From: Pseudomonas aylmerensis
GTDB taxonomy: Bacteria > Pseudomonadota > Gammaproteobacteria > Pseudomonadales > Pseudomonadaceae
Direction of reading: 5' to 3'
Length of the DNA stretch: 64,000 bases
Assembly (NCBI RefSeq): GCF_001702265.1
Contig: NZ_MAUE01000012.1
Coordinates: 1 to 64,000, forward strand
Shown: in pieces, positions 48,247-58,054 of the stretch
How positions within the stretch are numbered: position 1 is the stretch's first letter
How the letters are laid out: each line of letters begins with the position of its first letter
Position numbers and translations under genes: made by a program
Notes under the pieces: model-generated
The model's input: only the letters and a program-made list of their open reading frames with translations
Told to the model about the DNA's origin: nothing
The model's database searches: none

Positions 48247-49443
48247 ATGTCCCTGCCAAGCCTGCGTCTCAAAGCCAACGCCGATCGTCGTTTGCGCAAC
48301 GGCCACCTGTGGGTCTACAGCAACGAAATCGACGTGGCCGCCACCCCACTTCACGGCTTCCAGGCGGGCGACCAGGCCATCCTCGAAGCGGCCGGCGGCA
48401 AGACCCTGGGCATCGTGGCCATGAGCCCGAACAACCTGATCTGTGCTCGCCTGCTGTCGCGCGACATCAAGCTGCCATTGGACAAGTCGCTGCTGGTGCA
48501 TCGCCTGAACGTCGCGCTGTCCCTGCGTGATCGCCTGTTCGACAAGCCGTTCTACCGCCTGGTCTACGGCGATTCCGACCTGCTGCCAGGCCTGGTGGTC
48601 GACCGTTTCGGCGACATCCTGGTGGTGCAGATCGCTTCGGCGACCATGGAAGCGCATAAAGAAGACGTGATCGCCGCCCTGACCCAAGTGCTCAAGCCGA
48701 GTGGCATCCTGTTCAAGAACGATTCCGCCGCGCGCGACGCCGAAGGCCTCAACCGCTACGTCGAAACCGTGTTCGGCCTGGTGCCGGAATGGGTTGCGCT
48801 GGAAGAAAACGGCGTGAAATTCGAAGCCCCGGTGATCCAGGGCCAGAAGACCGGCTGGTTCTACGACCACCGCATGAACCGCGCACGCCTGGCCCCGTAC
48901 GCCAAAGGCAAGCGCGTGCTCGACCTGTACAGCTACATCGGCGGCTGGGGCGTGCAGGCTGCGGCTTTCGGCGCCAGTGAAGTGTTCTGCGTCGACGCCT
49001 CGGCCTTCGCCCTTGATGGCGTGGAGCGCAACGCCGCGCTGAACGGCTTCGCCGAGAAGATGACCTGCATCGAAGGCGACGTGTTCGAGGCCCTCAAGGA
49101 ACTCAAAGCCAGCGAAGAACGCTTCGACGTGATCGTCGCCGACCCGCCGGCCTTCATCAAACGCAAGAAAGACATGAAAAACGGCGAAGGCGCCTACCGC
49201 CGCCTGAACGAGCAAGCCATGCGCCTGCTCAGCAAGGACGGCATCCTGGTCAGCGCGTCGTGCTCGATGCACTTGCCCGAAGACGACCTGCAAAACATCC
49301 TGCTGACCAGCGCCCGTCACCTGGACCGCAATATCCAGATGCTCGAACGCGGCGGCCAGGGCCCGGACCACCCGGTGCACCCGGCGATTGCCGAGACGCG
49401 GTATATCAAGAGCATTACGTGCCGGTTGTTGCCGAATAGCTAA
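48247..49443 (+). CDS. rlmI: 23S rRNA (cytosine1962-C5)-methyltransferase RlmI
   Basis: 398 residues. N-terminal PUA domain (LKANADRRLRNGHLWVYSNEI), then FGDILVVQIAS, SAM motif VLDLYSYIGGWGVQAAAFGA, DPP in IVADPPAFIKRKKD and catalytic Cys in SASCSMHL. Methylates C1962 of 23S rRNA. ATG at 48247 is downstream of a repeat; an earlier in-frame start would lie in that repeat. Confidence 0.95.
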   Translation: MSLPSLRLKANADRRLRNGHLWVYSNEIDVAATPLHGFQAGDQAILEAAGGKTLGIVAMSPNNLICARLLSRDIKLPLDKSLLVHRLNVALSLRDRLFDKPFYRLVYGDSDLLPGLVVDRFGDILVVQIASATMEAHKEDVIAALTQVLKPSGILFKNDSAARDAEGLNRYVETVFGLVPEWVALEENGVKFEAPVIQGQKTGWFYDHRMNRARLAPYAKGKRVLDLYSYIGGWGVQAAAFGASEVFCVDASAFALDGVERNAALNGFAEKMTCIEGDVFEALKELKASEERFDVIVADPPAFIKRKKDMKNGEGAYRRLNEQAMRLLSKDGILVSASCSMHLPEDDLQNILLTSARHLDRNIQMLERGGQGPDHPVHPAIAETRYIKSITCRLLPNS

Positions 49444-49455
49444 CGCTGAGACTGA

Positions 49456-49481
49456 CTGTAGGAGCCAGCAGGCTCCTACAG
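49456..49481. repeat. Perfect 11-bp hairpin after rlmI
   Basis: CTGTAGGAGCC, loop AGCA, GGCTCCTACAG. Perfect 11-bp stem 13 bases after the rlmI stop. There is no T-run, so it is more likely a minimal mobile repeat of the TGTAGGAG type (or an RNA-stabilising hairpin) than a classical terminator. Confidence 0.6.
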
Positions 49482-49571
49482 GAATCCAGGAATTTTCATA
49501 CCCTCTCTTGCTTTGACTTTCCTCGCTCCAGACTCGATCCTCGACCCCCTCAAGGAATAGAGTCCATGTAA

Positions 49572-50762
49572 ATGCACAGCGCCACAAAGCCCACAACGAA
49601 ACCGTTTCTCATCGCACTGCTGATGATCCTGACGTTGCTGGGTGTATTTCCCCTCGACGTCGTACTCCCTTCATTTCCCGCGCTTGCCGAACACTTTCAA
49701 ACCTCAACAGTAGATATCGCTAGGTCCATCAGCCTTTTCGCGATTGGCTTTTCTTGCTCGTTGCTGTGGATAGGGCCGCTATCCGACAGGATAGGTCGCA
49801 AGAAGCTGCTACTGGCCAGCATGACCGTGGCGATTGTTGGTGCAATTGGCTGCATAACCGCCAATAACTATTCACAGTTCTTACTTTTCCGAGTAGTTCA
49901 AGCCGTTGGTTGTGGCGGCTTTGTGCTGTCTCAAGCGCTGGTTCAGGATATGTTCGTGGGCAAGGAACAGGAGCGACTGCGGATCGCAATCGTGACCGCC
50001 GGAGGTATCTTCATTTCGATCTCGCCATTAGTTGGTGCATGGCTGCAAACGCATTGGGGTTGGCAGGCCAGCTTCTACGTATTTACAGCATTTGCCATAT
50101 TGCTCCTGTTTATGACCTATCGACTACTCAGCGACACCCAACCCGCCGTCCATCCAAGCCGCCACACTATTCTCAAGGGCTACGCGCAAATTTTTGCAGA
50201 TCGCCATTTCGTCAGTTACGCCACGATTTCCGGAATCACCTTTGCCTGCCATTTTTCATTTATCGTCATATCCCCCATCATTTTCATGGACCAGTTAGGG
50301 CTGTCGCCCTATCAGTACTCACAGGTCTTGCTGCTTTATGGCGCAGCTTATGTGTTAGGCGGCGTGTCAGCGGGCTGGTTGAACAAACGGTTACTGGCCA
50401 ACACCCAGATCGCGACCGGCTTGTGGTTAATCGCGACATCCGGTGGGGTAATGTTGTTGCTGGCCTATGGGAACGATATTTCTACCTGGACCGTTTTGAT
50501 TCCAATGCTGATCTGCACAGCCGGTACCACCATCACCAGGCCAATTTCAAACTCACGGGCCATGAACCTTTTCCCCCACTCCGCAGGCGCGGCCGCATCA
50601 GCCACCACAGTTGTGATATTCATTGCCGGTGGGTTGATCAGTGCTCTGATCAGTACTTTGACGCACAATCTGAGCACCACCCTCGGATTGTGCTTTTTGA
50701 TTCTGAGTGCTCTGGGCCTGGGGTTGAATGAATGGGCCAAACACCGCCCACACGTCCTGTAG
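49572..50762 (+). CDS. MFS transporter, Bcr/CflA drug-resistance type
   Basis: 396 residues, 12 predicted helices. Motif A WIGPLSDRIGRKKLLL between helices 2 and 3 and the DHA1-type N-terminus (LMILTLLGVFPLDVVLPSFPALA) point to the Bcr/CflA family of proton-driven drug or sulfonamide exporters. Codon use and base composition are more AT-rich than both neighbours, suggesting recent acquisition. A start-stop pair ATGTAA directly precedes the start (ATGTAAATG), with AAGGAA better placed for that first ATG. It separates rlmI from ilvD, which are separated by other genes in P. aeruginosa. Substrate cannot be inferred. Confidence 0.88.
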   Translation: MHSATKPTTKPFLIALLMILTLLGVFPLDVVLPSFPALAEHFQTSTVDIARSISLFAIGFSCSLLWIGPLSDRIGRKKLLLASMTVAIVGAIGCITANNYSQFLLFRVVQAVGCGGFVLSQALVQDMFVGKEQERLRIAIVTAGGIFISISPLVGAWLQTHWGWQASFYVFTAFAILLLFMTYRLLSDTQPAVHPSRHTILKGYAQIFADRHFVSYATISGITFACHFSFIVISPIIFMDQLGLSPYQYSQVLLLYGAAYVLGGVSAGWLNKRLLANTQIATGLWLIATSGGVMLLLAYGNDISTWTVLIPMLICTAGTTITRPISNSRAMNLFPHSAGAAASATTVVIFIAGGLISALISTLTHNLSTTLGLCFLILSALGLGLNEWAKHRPHVL

Positions 50763-50993
50763 CCGCTATCTCCACACTTACGGCCATTCCCTCCAGCCGC
50801 CAGCGGTGTAGAATCGGGCGTATTCATCGCCAGTCATCCCCCGGCGGGTTTATGAGCTCGAGGCCCAAGCAAGCGGCGATCCCGCGACGCGAGTGGCAAC
50901 TTCCGGACACACGGCCATTTTCTGAGTGTTCCAGACGTCAATAGAAGCTCACTCCCCAGTAGTAGTTACCTGATTAGCCGCCCGGAGTGCTCC

Positions 50994-52835
50994 ATGCCAG
51001 ATTACCGCTCGAAAACATCCACCCATGGCCGCAACATGGCCGGCGCGCGCGCACTGTGGCGCGCCACGGGGATGAAAGATGACGACTTCAAGAAGCCGAT
51101 CATCGCGATTGCCAACTCGTTCACCCAGTTCGTACCGGGCCACGTCCACCTCAAGGACCTGGGCCAACTGGTCGCCCGCGAGATCGAACGTGCCGGCGGT
51201 GTAGCGAAAGAATTCAACACCATCGCCGTGGATGACGGCATCGCCATGGGCCATGACGGCATGCTGTACTCGCTGCCGAGCCGCGAGATCATCGCCGACT
51301 CCGTGGAGTACATGGTCAACGCTCACTGCGCCGACGCCATCGTGTGCATCTCGAACTGCGACAAGATCACCCCTGGCATGCTGATGGCCGCCCTGCGCCT
51401 GAACATCCCGGTGATCTTCGTCTCCGGCGGCCCGATGGAAGCCGGCAAGACCAAACTGGCCTCCCACGGCCTCGACCTGGTCGACGCCATGGTCATCGCC
51501 GCCGATTCCAGCGCTTCTGACGAGAAGGTCGCGGAATACGAGCGCAGCGCCTGCCCGACGTGCGGTTCGTGCTCCGGCATGTTCACCGCCAACTCGATGA
51601 ACTGCCTGGTCGAAGCCCTGGGCCTGGCCTTGCCGGGCAACGGCTCGACACTGGCCACCCACAGCGACCGTGAGCAGCTGTTCCTGCAGGCCGGCCGCAC
51701 CATCGTCGAACTGTGCAAGCGCTACTACGGCGAGAATGACGAGTCGGTGTTGCCGCGCAACATCGCCAACTTCAAGGCGTTCGAAAACGCCATGACCCTG
51801 GACATCGCCATGGGCGGTTCCACCAACACCATCCTGCACTTGCTGGCCGCGGCCCAGGAAGCCGAGATCGATTTCGACCTGCGCGACATCGACCGCCTGT
51901 CCCGTCACGTGCCGCAACTGTGCAAGGTCGCGCCGAACATCCAGAAGTACCACATGGAAGATGTGCACCGTGCCGGCGGGATCTTCTCGATCCTCGGCTC
52001 GCTGGCCCGTGGCGGCCTGCTGCACACCGACCTGCCGACCGTGCACAGCGCGTCCATCGCCGAAGGCATCGCCAAGTGGGACATCACCCAGACTGACGAC
52101 GAAGCCGTGCACACCTTCTTCAAGGCTGGCCCGGCTGGCATCCCGACCCAGACTGCGTTCAGCCAGTCGACCCGTTGGGACACCCTGGATGACGACCGTG
52201 AAAACGGCTGCATCCGCAGTGTCGAACACGCCTACTCCCAAGAAGGCGGCCTGGCCGTGCTGTACGGCAACATCGCACTGGATGGCTGCGTGGTGAAAAC
52301 CGCCGGCGTGGATGAGTCGATCCATGTGTTCGAAGGCAACGCGAAGATCTTCGAAAGCCAGGACAGTGCCGTGCGCGGCATCCTCGCCGACGAAGTGAAG
52401 GCCGGCGACATCGTGATCATCCGCTACGAAGGCCCGAAAGGCGGCCCAGGCATGCAGGAAATGCTCTACCCGACCTCCTACCTGAAATCCAAGGGCCTGG
52501 GCAAAGCCTGCGCCTTGCTGACCGACGGACGTTTCTCCGGCGGTACTTCCGGCCTGTCCATTGGCCACGCTTCGCCTGAAGCCGCTGCCGGTGGCGCGAT
52601 TGGCCTGGTGCAGGACGGCGACAAGGTGTTGATCGACATTCCGAACCGCTCGATCAACCTGTTGATCAGCGATGAAGAGCTGGCGGCACGCCGCGTTGAG
52701 CAAGACAAGAAAGGTTGGAAGCCGGTCGAGAAGCGTCCGCGCAAAGTCACCACTGCGTTGAAGGCCTATGCCCTGCTGGCCACCAGTGCCGACAAGGGTG
52801 CTGTGCGTAACAAAGCGATGCTCGACGGCCTGTAA
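50994..52835 (+). CDS. ilvD: Dihydroxy-acid dehydratase
   Basis: 613 residues, normal length. Fe-S cluster cysteines are visible in [11 protein letters not shown] and [38 protein letters not shown] follows. Third step of valine, isoleucine and leucine synthesis. The start ATG is preceded by CCGGAGTGCTCC. Followed by a good terminator. Confidence 0.97.
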   Translation: MPDYRSKTSTHGRNMAGARALWRATGMKDDDFKKPIIAIANSFTQFVPGHVHLKDLGQLVAREIERAGGVAKEFNTIAVDDGIAMGHDGMLYSLPSREIIADSVEYMVNAHCADAIVCISNCDKITPGMLMAALRLNIPVIFVSGGPMEAGKTKLASHGLDLVDAMVIAADSSASDEKVAEYERSACPTCGSCSGMFTANSMNCLVEALGLALPGNGSTLATHSDREQLFLQAGRTIVELCKRYYGENDESVLPRNIANFKAFENAMTLDIAMGGSTNTILHLLAAAQEAEIDFDLRDIDRLSRHVPQLCKVAPNIQKYHMEDVHRAGGIFSILGSLARGGLLHTDLPTVHSASIAEGIAKWDITQTDDEAVHTFFKAGPAGIPTQTAFSQSTRWDTLDDDRENGCIRSVEHAYSQEGGLAVLYGNIALDGCVVKTAGVDESIHVFEGNAKIFESQDSAVRGILADEVKAGDIVIIRYEGPKGGPGMQEMLYPTSYLKSKGLGKACALLTDGRFSGGTSGLSIGHASPEAAAGGAIGLVQDGDKVLIDIPNRSINLLISDEELAARRVEQDKKGWKPVEKRPRKVTTALKAYALLATSADKGAVRNKAMLDGL

Positions 52836-52850
52836 GCCTCGCGCATAAAA

Positions 52851-52880
52851 AATGCCCCGCCAAGTGCGGGGCATTTTTTT
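52851..52880 (+). terminator. Rho-independent terminator of ilvD
   Basis: AATGCCCCGC (52851-52860), loop CAAGT, GCGGGGCATT (52866-52875), then TTTTT. Perfect 10-bp stem with a T-run sixteen bases after the ilvD stop. Confidence 0.93.
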
Positions 52881-52915
52881 GCCTGGAACAACGCTCCAAA
52901 ACACTGAAGATCAAC

Positions 52916-53291
52916 TGTGGGAGCTGGCTGTCTGCGATTGCGGCCTTGAGTCCTGCATTGATCTCGTTGACGCCATCGCCGGCAAGCCGGGCTCCCACAG
53001 GGGCAGGCTGAGCCTGAACGAACTCGGTTCATGTGGGAGCTGGCTTGCCTGCGATGGCGGCCTTGAGTCCTGCATTGATCTCGTTGACGCCATCGCTGGC
53101 AAACCGGGCTCCCACACGGGCAGGCTGAGCCTGAACGAACTCGGTTCATGTGGGAGCTGGCTTGCCTGCGATGGCGGCCTTGAGTCCTGTATTGATCTCG
53201 TTGACGCCATCGCCGGCAAGCCGGGCTCCCACAGGGGCAGGCTGAGCCTGAACGAACTCGGTTCATGTGGGAGCTGGCTTGCCTGCGATGG
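52916..53291. repeat. Tandem array, about 3.2 copies of a 117-bp unit built on a REP pair
   Basis: Units start at 52916, 53032, 53149 and (partial) 53266. Each contains TGTGGGAGCTGGCTTGCCTGCG, GCGGCCTTGAGTCCTG, GATCTCGTTGACGCCATCG, the inverse GGCAAGCCGGGCTCCCACA, then a spacer GGGGCAGGCTGAGCCTGAACG ending AACTCGGTTCA. Copies differ by few bases (first copy has CTGTCTGCGATT; second has ACACGG), so amplification is recent. It fills the 468-base gap between the ilvD terminator and convergent pchP. Open frames that run through it are artefacts. Confidence 0.9.
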
Positions 53292-53304
53292 GCGCGCCTC
53301 GGTG

Positions 53305-54363
53305 TTACTGAATCTCCTCAGGCTTGACGATCACCCAGTTCTTGTCCGCCGTCACCGGCAACCCTTCCTTGGCCTGCGCCGCCGCGTGCTTGGCGATCAT
53401 GCCGTTGAGTTGGGTCATGTATTTGTCCTTGCGGTTGATCCACAGGTGGATGCCGCCCTTGGCCACGTCCACATCGTGGAACAGCATGTAGCCATCGCTG
53501 GTCGGCGTGTCGCCGCCGACGATCACCGGTTTTTTCCATTCGTCGATGTAGGTGAGGATGGCTGCGTGCTTGCCCGCCATCCAGGTGGCCGGGGTCCACA
53601 GGTACGGGGTCAGCTCCAGGCCGAGGTTGGCCTTCTCGTCATATTTGCCGGCGGCAATCTGCTTGCGCGCGGTGGTCAGCTCGCCGGTCTTGCGGTCCTT
53701 GAGCAAGGTGCTCACGCCGATCACATTCTCCGGCTTGACGTTGTAGCCGTACTTCGGATCGGCGGCGACCATGCGCACCAGCTCTTCCGACGCGGCGGTC
53801 ATCACATACACCTCGATGCCGTTTTCCATCAGCTTGTTGTACAGCTCGGCCTGGCCGGTGAAGACTTTCGGCGGCTGCACCTCAGATTGCTTCACCACGT
53901 CGCCTTCAAAATAGCTGACCGGCACGGGCTTGCCAGACGCCATCAGCTCATCGACCTGCACCTTGAGCTCCTTAAGGGTGAAACCGGAGAACACCTGGGC
54001 AACCCACGGGTAGCAGACCATGTCGTCGACTTCGCAGAGGCGATAGTAGTAACTGAACAGACTTTCCTTATGGTCGGCGGTGTCTTTGAACGGCATAAGC
54101 TTGAGCGACGGATCAAGGCTGTCGCGGGTGATCAGGCCCTTGTTTTCCATGTAGGGCAGCAGGGATTCTTCGAGGTCGTAGCGGTAGCTGGTGTTGTCCA
54201 TGTCGAACACCGCGTAATTACCCTTGTTGGCGTTGGCGGCGATCATTTTGTTCAGTTGCTCGGCGGCCGGTGCCGGCCAGTGTTTCAACTCGGTGGCGGC
54301 CATGGTTTGTCCGGCAAGGCCCAGACACAGCGCGGCGGCAAACAATCTCGAAGCGAGCTTCAT
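53305..54363 (-). CDS. pchP: Phosphorylcholine phosphatase (HAD superfamily)
   Basis: 352 residues. Signal peptide (RLFAAALCLGLAGQTMA, cleavage near residue 22). HAD motif I DMDNTSYRYDLEE near residues 54-66, motif II region VYVMTAASEELVRMVA, and motif IV-type GGDTPTSDGYML. This matches the periplasmic PchP of P. aeruginosa, which releases choline from phosphorylcholine as part of phosphatidylcholine use. No choline or betaine genes lie nearby, so the locus differs from a dedicated operon. Divergent from the cystine symporter gene across 241 bases. Confidence 0.88.
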   Translation of the reverse strand: MKLASRLFAAALCLGLAGQTMAATELKHWPAPAAEQLNKMIAANANKGNYAVFDMDNTSYRYDLEESLLPYMENKGLITRDSLDPSLKLMPFKDTADHKESLFSYYYRLCEVDDMVCYPWVAQVFSGFTLKELKVQVDELMASGKPVPVSYFEGDVVKQSEVQPPKVFTGQAELYNKLMENGIEVYVMTAASEELVRMVAADPKYGYNVKPENVIGVSTLLKDRKTGELTTARKQIAAGKYDEKANLGLELTPYLWTPATWMAGKHAAILTYIDEWKKPVIVGGDTPTSDGYMLFHDVDVAKGGIHLWINRKDKYMTQLNGMIAKHAAAQAKEGLPVTADKNWVIVKPEEIQ

Positions 54364-54604
54364 ATGCGTTTTCTCCCTGAGTTAAAAACATCGACGCTAA
54401 CAAATCCCTGTGACAGTTACCGCCCGAGCGCGACCGCTTGCGTCGTGATTGCGCCAAAGGCGTGTGCATGCGCGCCAGATGCTTATTCCAAAAACGACAG
54501 TCACCATTCCATATCGGTATTAAATCAATATATTTCAAGCTGTTAGGCTTTCCGGTTCGCAATCGCAGGCTCACGCGATTGGCTGCCTTCTCAACGGAGC
54601 TTCA

Positions 54605-55996
54605 ATGAATCTGCCCCTGATTCTCAACTTACTGGTGTTCGTGGCCCTGCTGCTGGGCCTGGCACAAACTCGTCGCACCAACTGGAGCCTCGCCAAGAAG
54701 GTGCTGGTTGCGCTCGTACTCGGCGTGGTGTTCGGCACTGTCTTGCACACGATCTACGGCGACGGCAACCCGGTGCTCAAAGCCTCCATCGGCTGGTTCG
54801 ACCTGGTCGGCAACGGCTACGTGCAACTGCTGCAAATGATCGTGATCCCGTTGGTGTTCGCCTCGATCCTCAGCGCCGTGGCGCGCCTGCACAATGCCTC
54901 GTCACTGGGCAAGATCAGCTTCCTGACCATCGGCACACTGCTGTTTACCACCGCGATTGCGGCGCTGATCGGCATCGGCCTGACCAACCTGTTCGGCCTC
55001 ACCGCCGAAGGCCTGGTGGCCGGCACCCAGGAAATGGCGCGCCTGCAGGTGATCCAGAGTGATTACGCCGGCAAGGTCGCCGACCTGAATATCCCGCAAC
55101 TGCTGCTGTCGTTCGTGCCGGCCAACCCGTTTGCCGACCTGGCCCGGGCCAAGCCGACCTCGATCATCAGCGTGGTGATTTTCGCCGCCTTCCTGGGGGT
55201 TGCCGCGCTGCAGCTGCTCAAGGATGACGTGGAAAAAGGCCAGAAAGTGCTCAACGCCATCGACACCCTGCAAGCCTGGGTGATGCGCCTGGTGCGCCTG
55301 GTGATGAAGCTGACGCCGTACGGCGTATTGGCGCTGATGACCAAAGTGGTCGCCGGCTCCAACCTGCAGGACATCATCAAGCTCGGCAGTTTTGTCGTGG
55401 TCTCGTACCTGGCCCTGGGCCTGATGTTTGTGGTGCACGGCCTGCTGCTGTCCCTGGCCGGGATCAACCCGCTGCGTTTCTTCCGCAAGGTGTGGCCGGT
55501 GCTGACCTTTGCCTTCACCAGCCGCTCCAGCGCGGCGGCGATCCCGCTGAGCATTGAAGCGCAGACCCGTCGCCTGGGCATCCCGCAATCCATCGCCGGG
55601 TTCGCCGCCTCGTTTGGCGCGACCATCGGCCAGAACGGCTGCGCCGGCCTCTACCCGGCGATGTTGGCGGTGATGGTCGCGCCGACCGTAGGCATCAACC
55701 CGCTGGACCCACTGTGGATCGCGACGTTGGTAGCAATTGTGACCCTGAGTTCGGCCGGCGTTGCCGGCGTGGGTGGCGGTGCAACCTTCGCCGCGCTGAT
55801 CGTGCTGCCGGCCATGGGTTTGCCGGTGTCACTGGTGGCGCTGCTGATTTCCGTGGAGCCACTGATCGACATGGGCCGCACGGCATTGAACGTGAATGGC
55901 TCGATGACGGCAGGCGCGATCACCAGCCAGGTCATGGGGCAGACGGACAAAGCGTTGTTGAATGCGGATGAGCATGCGGAGTTGGCGCAGGCCTGA
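54605..55996 (+). CDS. tcyP: TcyP-type L-cystine : cation symporter
   Basis: 463 residues, dicarboxylate/amino acid:cation symporter family. About eight helices plus re-entrant hairpins; [43 protein letters not shown] and [24 protein letters not shown] are the YdjN/TcyP versions of the substrate motifs (other members have NMDG where this has GQNGCAG). Imports cystine as a sulfur source. The gap upstream is AT-rich (around ATTAAATCAATATA) and could bind CysB; that is a guess. Confidence 0.85.
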   Translation: MNLPLILNLLVFVALLLGLAQTRRTNWSLAKKVLVALVLGVVFGTVLHTIYGDGNPVLKASIGWFDLVGNGYVQLLQMIVIPLVFASILSAVARLHNASSLGKISFLTIGTLLFTTAIAALIGIGLTNLFGLTAEGLVAGTQEMARLQVIQSDYAGKVADLNIPQLLLSFVPANPFADLARAKPTSIISVVIFAAFLGVAALQLLKDDVEKGQKVLNAIDTLQAWVMRLVRLVMKLTPYGVLALMTKVVAGSNLQDIIKLGSFVVVSYLALGLMFVVHGLLLSLAGINPLRFFRKVWPVLTFAFTSRSSAAAIPLSIEAQTRRLGIPQSIAGFAASFGATIGQNGCAGLYPAMLAVMVAPTVGINPLDPLWIATLVAIVTLSSAGVAGVGGGATFAALIVLPAMGLPVSLVALLISVEPLIDMGRTALNVNGSMTAGAITSQVMGQTDKALLNADEHAELAQA

Positions 55997-56002
55997 TAGA
56001 CC

Positions 56003-56090
56003 GCATTCGCGAGCAAGCCCGCTCCCACATTTTGACCACATTCTCATGTTAGAACTCGGTCAAATGTGGGAGCGGGCTTGCTCGCGAAGC
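56003..56090. repeat. REP pair, GCGAGCAAGCCCGCTCCCAC family, inverted outward
   Basis: TTCGCGAGCAAGCCCGCTCCCACATTTTGACC and the inverse GGTCAAATGTGGGAGCGGGC, with complementarity extending into the flanking TTGACC/GGTCAA. Between convergent tcyP and folA. Confidence 0.85.
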
Positions 56091-56092
56091 TC

Positions 56093-56605
56093 TTAGGCTT
56101 TTTCCCAAACCTCGAAGTTATACGCCGGCTTATCTCCCTCAGCCGCATTCTCGACATTCGACACCAGCTTCCACTGCTTCGTATCAAACTCCGGAAACCA
56201 AGCATCCCCTTCCGGACTCAGCGCCACCCGCGTCAAATACAGGCGATCCGCCTGCTCCAGCCCCTGCGCATACAACTGCGCGCCACCGATCAGCATCAGT
56301 TCGTCCACGCCTTGTGCCTTGGCCCATTCCTCAGCGCGCTCTACCGCCGCGTCCAGTGACGGAAAAACTTCCGCACCTTCCAGCGCCAGGCCGGTCTGAC
56401 GGCTAACCACAAGGTTCAAGCGCCCAGGCAGCGGTCGGCCCAGGGAGTCCCAGGTCTTGCGCCCCATGATGATCGGCTTGCCGAGCGTGGTGGCCTTGAA
56501 ATATTTGAAATCCCCCGGCAAATGCCAGGGCATGCTGTTGTCGACGCCGATCACGCGGTTTTCACCGAGGGCTGCGATCAGGCTTAAAGGGAGAGTTTTT
56601 TTCAT
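56093..56605 (-). CDS. folA: Dihydrofolate reductase
   Basis: 170 residues. LIAALGENRVIGVDNSMPWHLPGDFKYFKATTLG holds the folate-site Trp and Asp, IMGRKTWDSLGRPLPGR the NADPH site, and MLIGGAQLYAQGL the second. Essential folate reduction and trimethoprim target. Divergent from the DUF2868 gene with 69 bases between starts. Confidence 0.97.
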   Translation of the reverse strand: MKKTLPLSLIAALGENRVIGVDNSMPWHLPGDFKYFKATTLGKPIIMGRKTWDSLGRPLPGRLNLVVSRQTGLALEGAEVFPSLDAAVERAEEWAKAQGVDELMLIGGAQLYAQGLEQADRLYLTRVALSPEGDAWFPEFDTKQWKLVSNVENAAEGDKPAYNFEVWEKA

Positions 56606-56674
56606 GGCGACGAGAATACCAGAGGTGCGAGCCAGCGGTTATGCTCCAACCTCACTTGCTCAACAGGACGGCGC

Positions 56675-58054
56675 GTGACTGCACTGAACCCCCTGCAAAA
56701 ACTCTGGCTGACAGAAACCGTGCGCCTGCGGGAAGAACACGCCGGCCCCCTGGAAGACCTGGAAGCCAATCGCCTGGCCCGCACCGCCGGTGGCGACCTG
56801 CCGACACGCATCCAGCAGCGTGCCTTGCACCTGGCCGAGCGCGATGGGCTCACGGCCGCCCTCACCCGCTGGCTGCAAGGCGCGCGCCTGGCGCTGGTGC
56901 TGCTGGCCATCGTCGCCGTGATCAGTGGCGCGGGCCTGGCGTTTGCCGCATTGGGCAGCGGCCTGACGCCGGTGAATGTGTTCTGGGCGCTCGGCAGCCT
57001 GCTCGGCTTGAACCTGATCCTGCTGCTGAGCTGGGCGCTGGGCCTGCTGTTTGCCGGCGAACACAGCGCCAGCCTCGGCCGACTGTGGTTATGGCTCAGC
57101 GAAAAACTCGCGCGTGATGCCAAGGCCGCCCAACTGGCGCCGGCATTGCTGCTGTTGCTGCAACGGCAAAAGCTCAATCGCTGGGCCGTGGGTGTGCTGG
57201 TCAACAGCCTGTGGCTGCTGGCGTTGCTCAGTGCCCTGGTGATTCTTCTTACGCTACTCGCCACCCGCCGCTACGGCTTTGTGTGGGAAACCACCATCCT
57301 CGGTGCCGACACCTTTGTTACCGTGACCCAGGCCCTCGGCACCCTGCCCGCCCTGCTCGGCTTCAATGTCCCGAGCATCGAGATGATCCGCGCCAGCGGC
57401 GATGCCGCGCTGAATATCGAAAGCGCTCGCCAGGCCTGGGCCGCCTGGCTGGTGGGCGTGCTGCTGGTCTACGGCCTGCTGCCCCGGCTGATCCTCGCCC
57501 TGCTGTGCCTGTGGCGCTGGAAACGCGGGCGCGCCGCGCTGCGCCTGGACCTCAACCTGCCCGGCTACAGCCAACTGCGCGAACGCCTGATGCCGAGCAG
57601 TGAACGGCTTGGGGTCAACGACGCCGCGCCCGAACAGCTGCACCACGCCACCGGCGGCGTCAGTGAACTGGAAAGCGACGGCGCGTTGCTGGTGGCCATC
57701 GAGCTGGATGACCAGCACCCCTGGCCGCCGAAACTGCCGGCCAGCGTGAAGAACGCCGGCATCCTCGACAGCCGCGAATCGCGCAACAAACTGCTGGAGC
57801 AGCTCAGCCGCTTCCCGCCGGCACGCCTGGCCATCGCCTGCGATCCACGCCGCTCGCCCGACCGTGGCAGCCTGGCGCTGATCGCCGAACTTGCGCGCAG
57901 CGCCACCGCCACCCGTGTATGGCTGCTGCAGGCCCCGCCTGGCCAGGCGCTGGACGCAGAGCGCCTGGGTGATTGGCATGCCGCGCTGCACCAACTCGAG
58001 CTGCCCTTCGCCGACTGCGCGCCGCTGAACTGGCTGGAGACCGGTCATGACTAA
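56675..58054 (+). CDS. DUF2868 membrane protein
   Basis: 459 residues. N-terminal cytoplasmic stretch (LTETVRLREEHAGPLEDLEANRLAR) then four or more membrane helices: ARLALVLLAIVAVISGAGLAFAAL, LGLNLILLLSWALGLLF, VLVNSLWLLALLSALVILL and AAWLVGVLLVYGLLPRLILALLCLW. A cytoplasmic C-terminal domain (about residues 290-459) has the pattern LVAIELDD and a REGION like a Rossmann half (RLAIACDPRRSPDRGSLALI, VWLLQAPPG). The stop overlaps the start of the next gene, a GTPase, by eight bases, so they are coupled. Function unknown. Confidence 0.85.
   Translation: MTALNPLQKLWLTETVRLREEHAGPLEDLEANRLARTAGGDLPTRIQQRALHLAERDGLTAALTRWLQGARLALVLLAIVAVISGAGLAFAALGSGLTPVNVFWALGSLLGLNLILLLSWALGLLFAGEHSASLGRLWLWLSEKLARDAKAAQLAPALLLLLQRQKLNRWAVGVLVNSLWLLALLSALVILLTLLATRRYGFVWETTILGADTFVTVTQALGTLPALLGFNVPSIEMIRASGDAALNIESARQAWAAWLVGVLLVYGLLPRLILALLCLWRWKRGRAALRLDLNLPGYSQLRERLMPSSERLGVNDAAPEQLHHATGGVSELESDGALLVAIELDDQHPWPPKLPASVKNAGILDSRESRNKLLEQLSRFPPARLAIACDPRRSPDRGSLALIAELARSATATRVWLLQAPPGQALDAERLGDWHAALHQLELPFADCAPLNWLETGHD

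Noticed and set aside
50949..52904. 651-codon minus-strand open frame opposite ilvD
   Set aside because: Shadow of ilvD, which has its cluster cysteines and the right length.
52766..53266. Minus-strand open frame encoding a protein with three internal repeats
   Set aside because: Produced entirely by the tandem array; the unit length (117 = 3 x 39) happens to keep the frame open.
52916..53291. Possible CRISPR array
   Set aside because: Repeats are directly adjacent, 116-117 bases long with no unique spacers, and contain the standard REP core.
52852..54546. 564-codon plus-strand open frame from the ilvD terminator through the tandem repeats and antisense to pchP
   Set aside because: Starts in a terminator, reads through repeat copies and then opposite a gene with signal peptide and HAD motifs.
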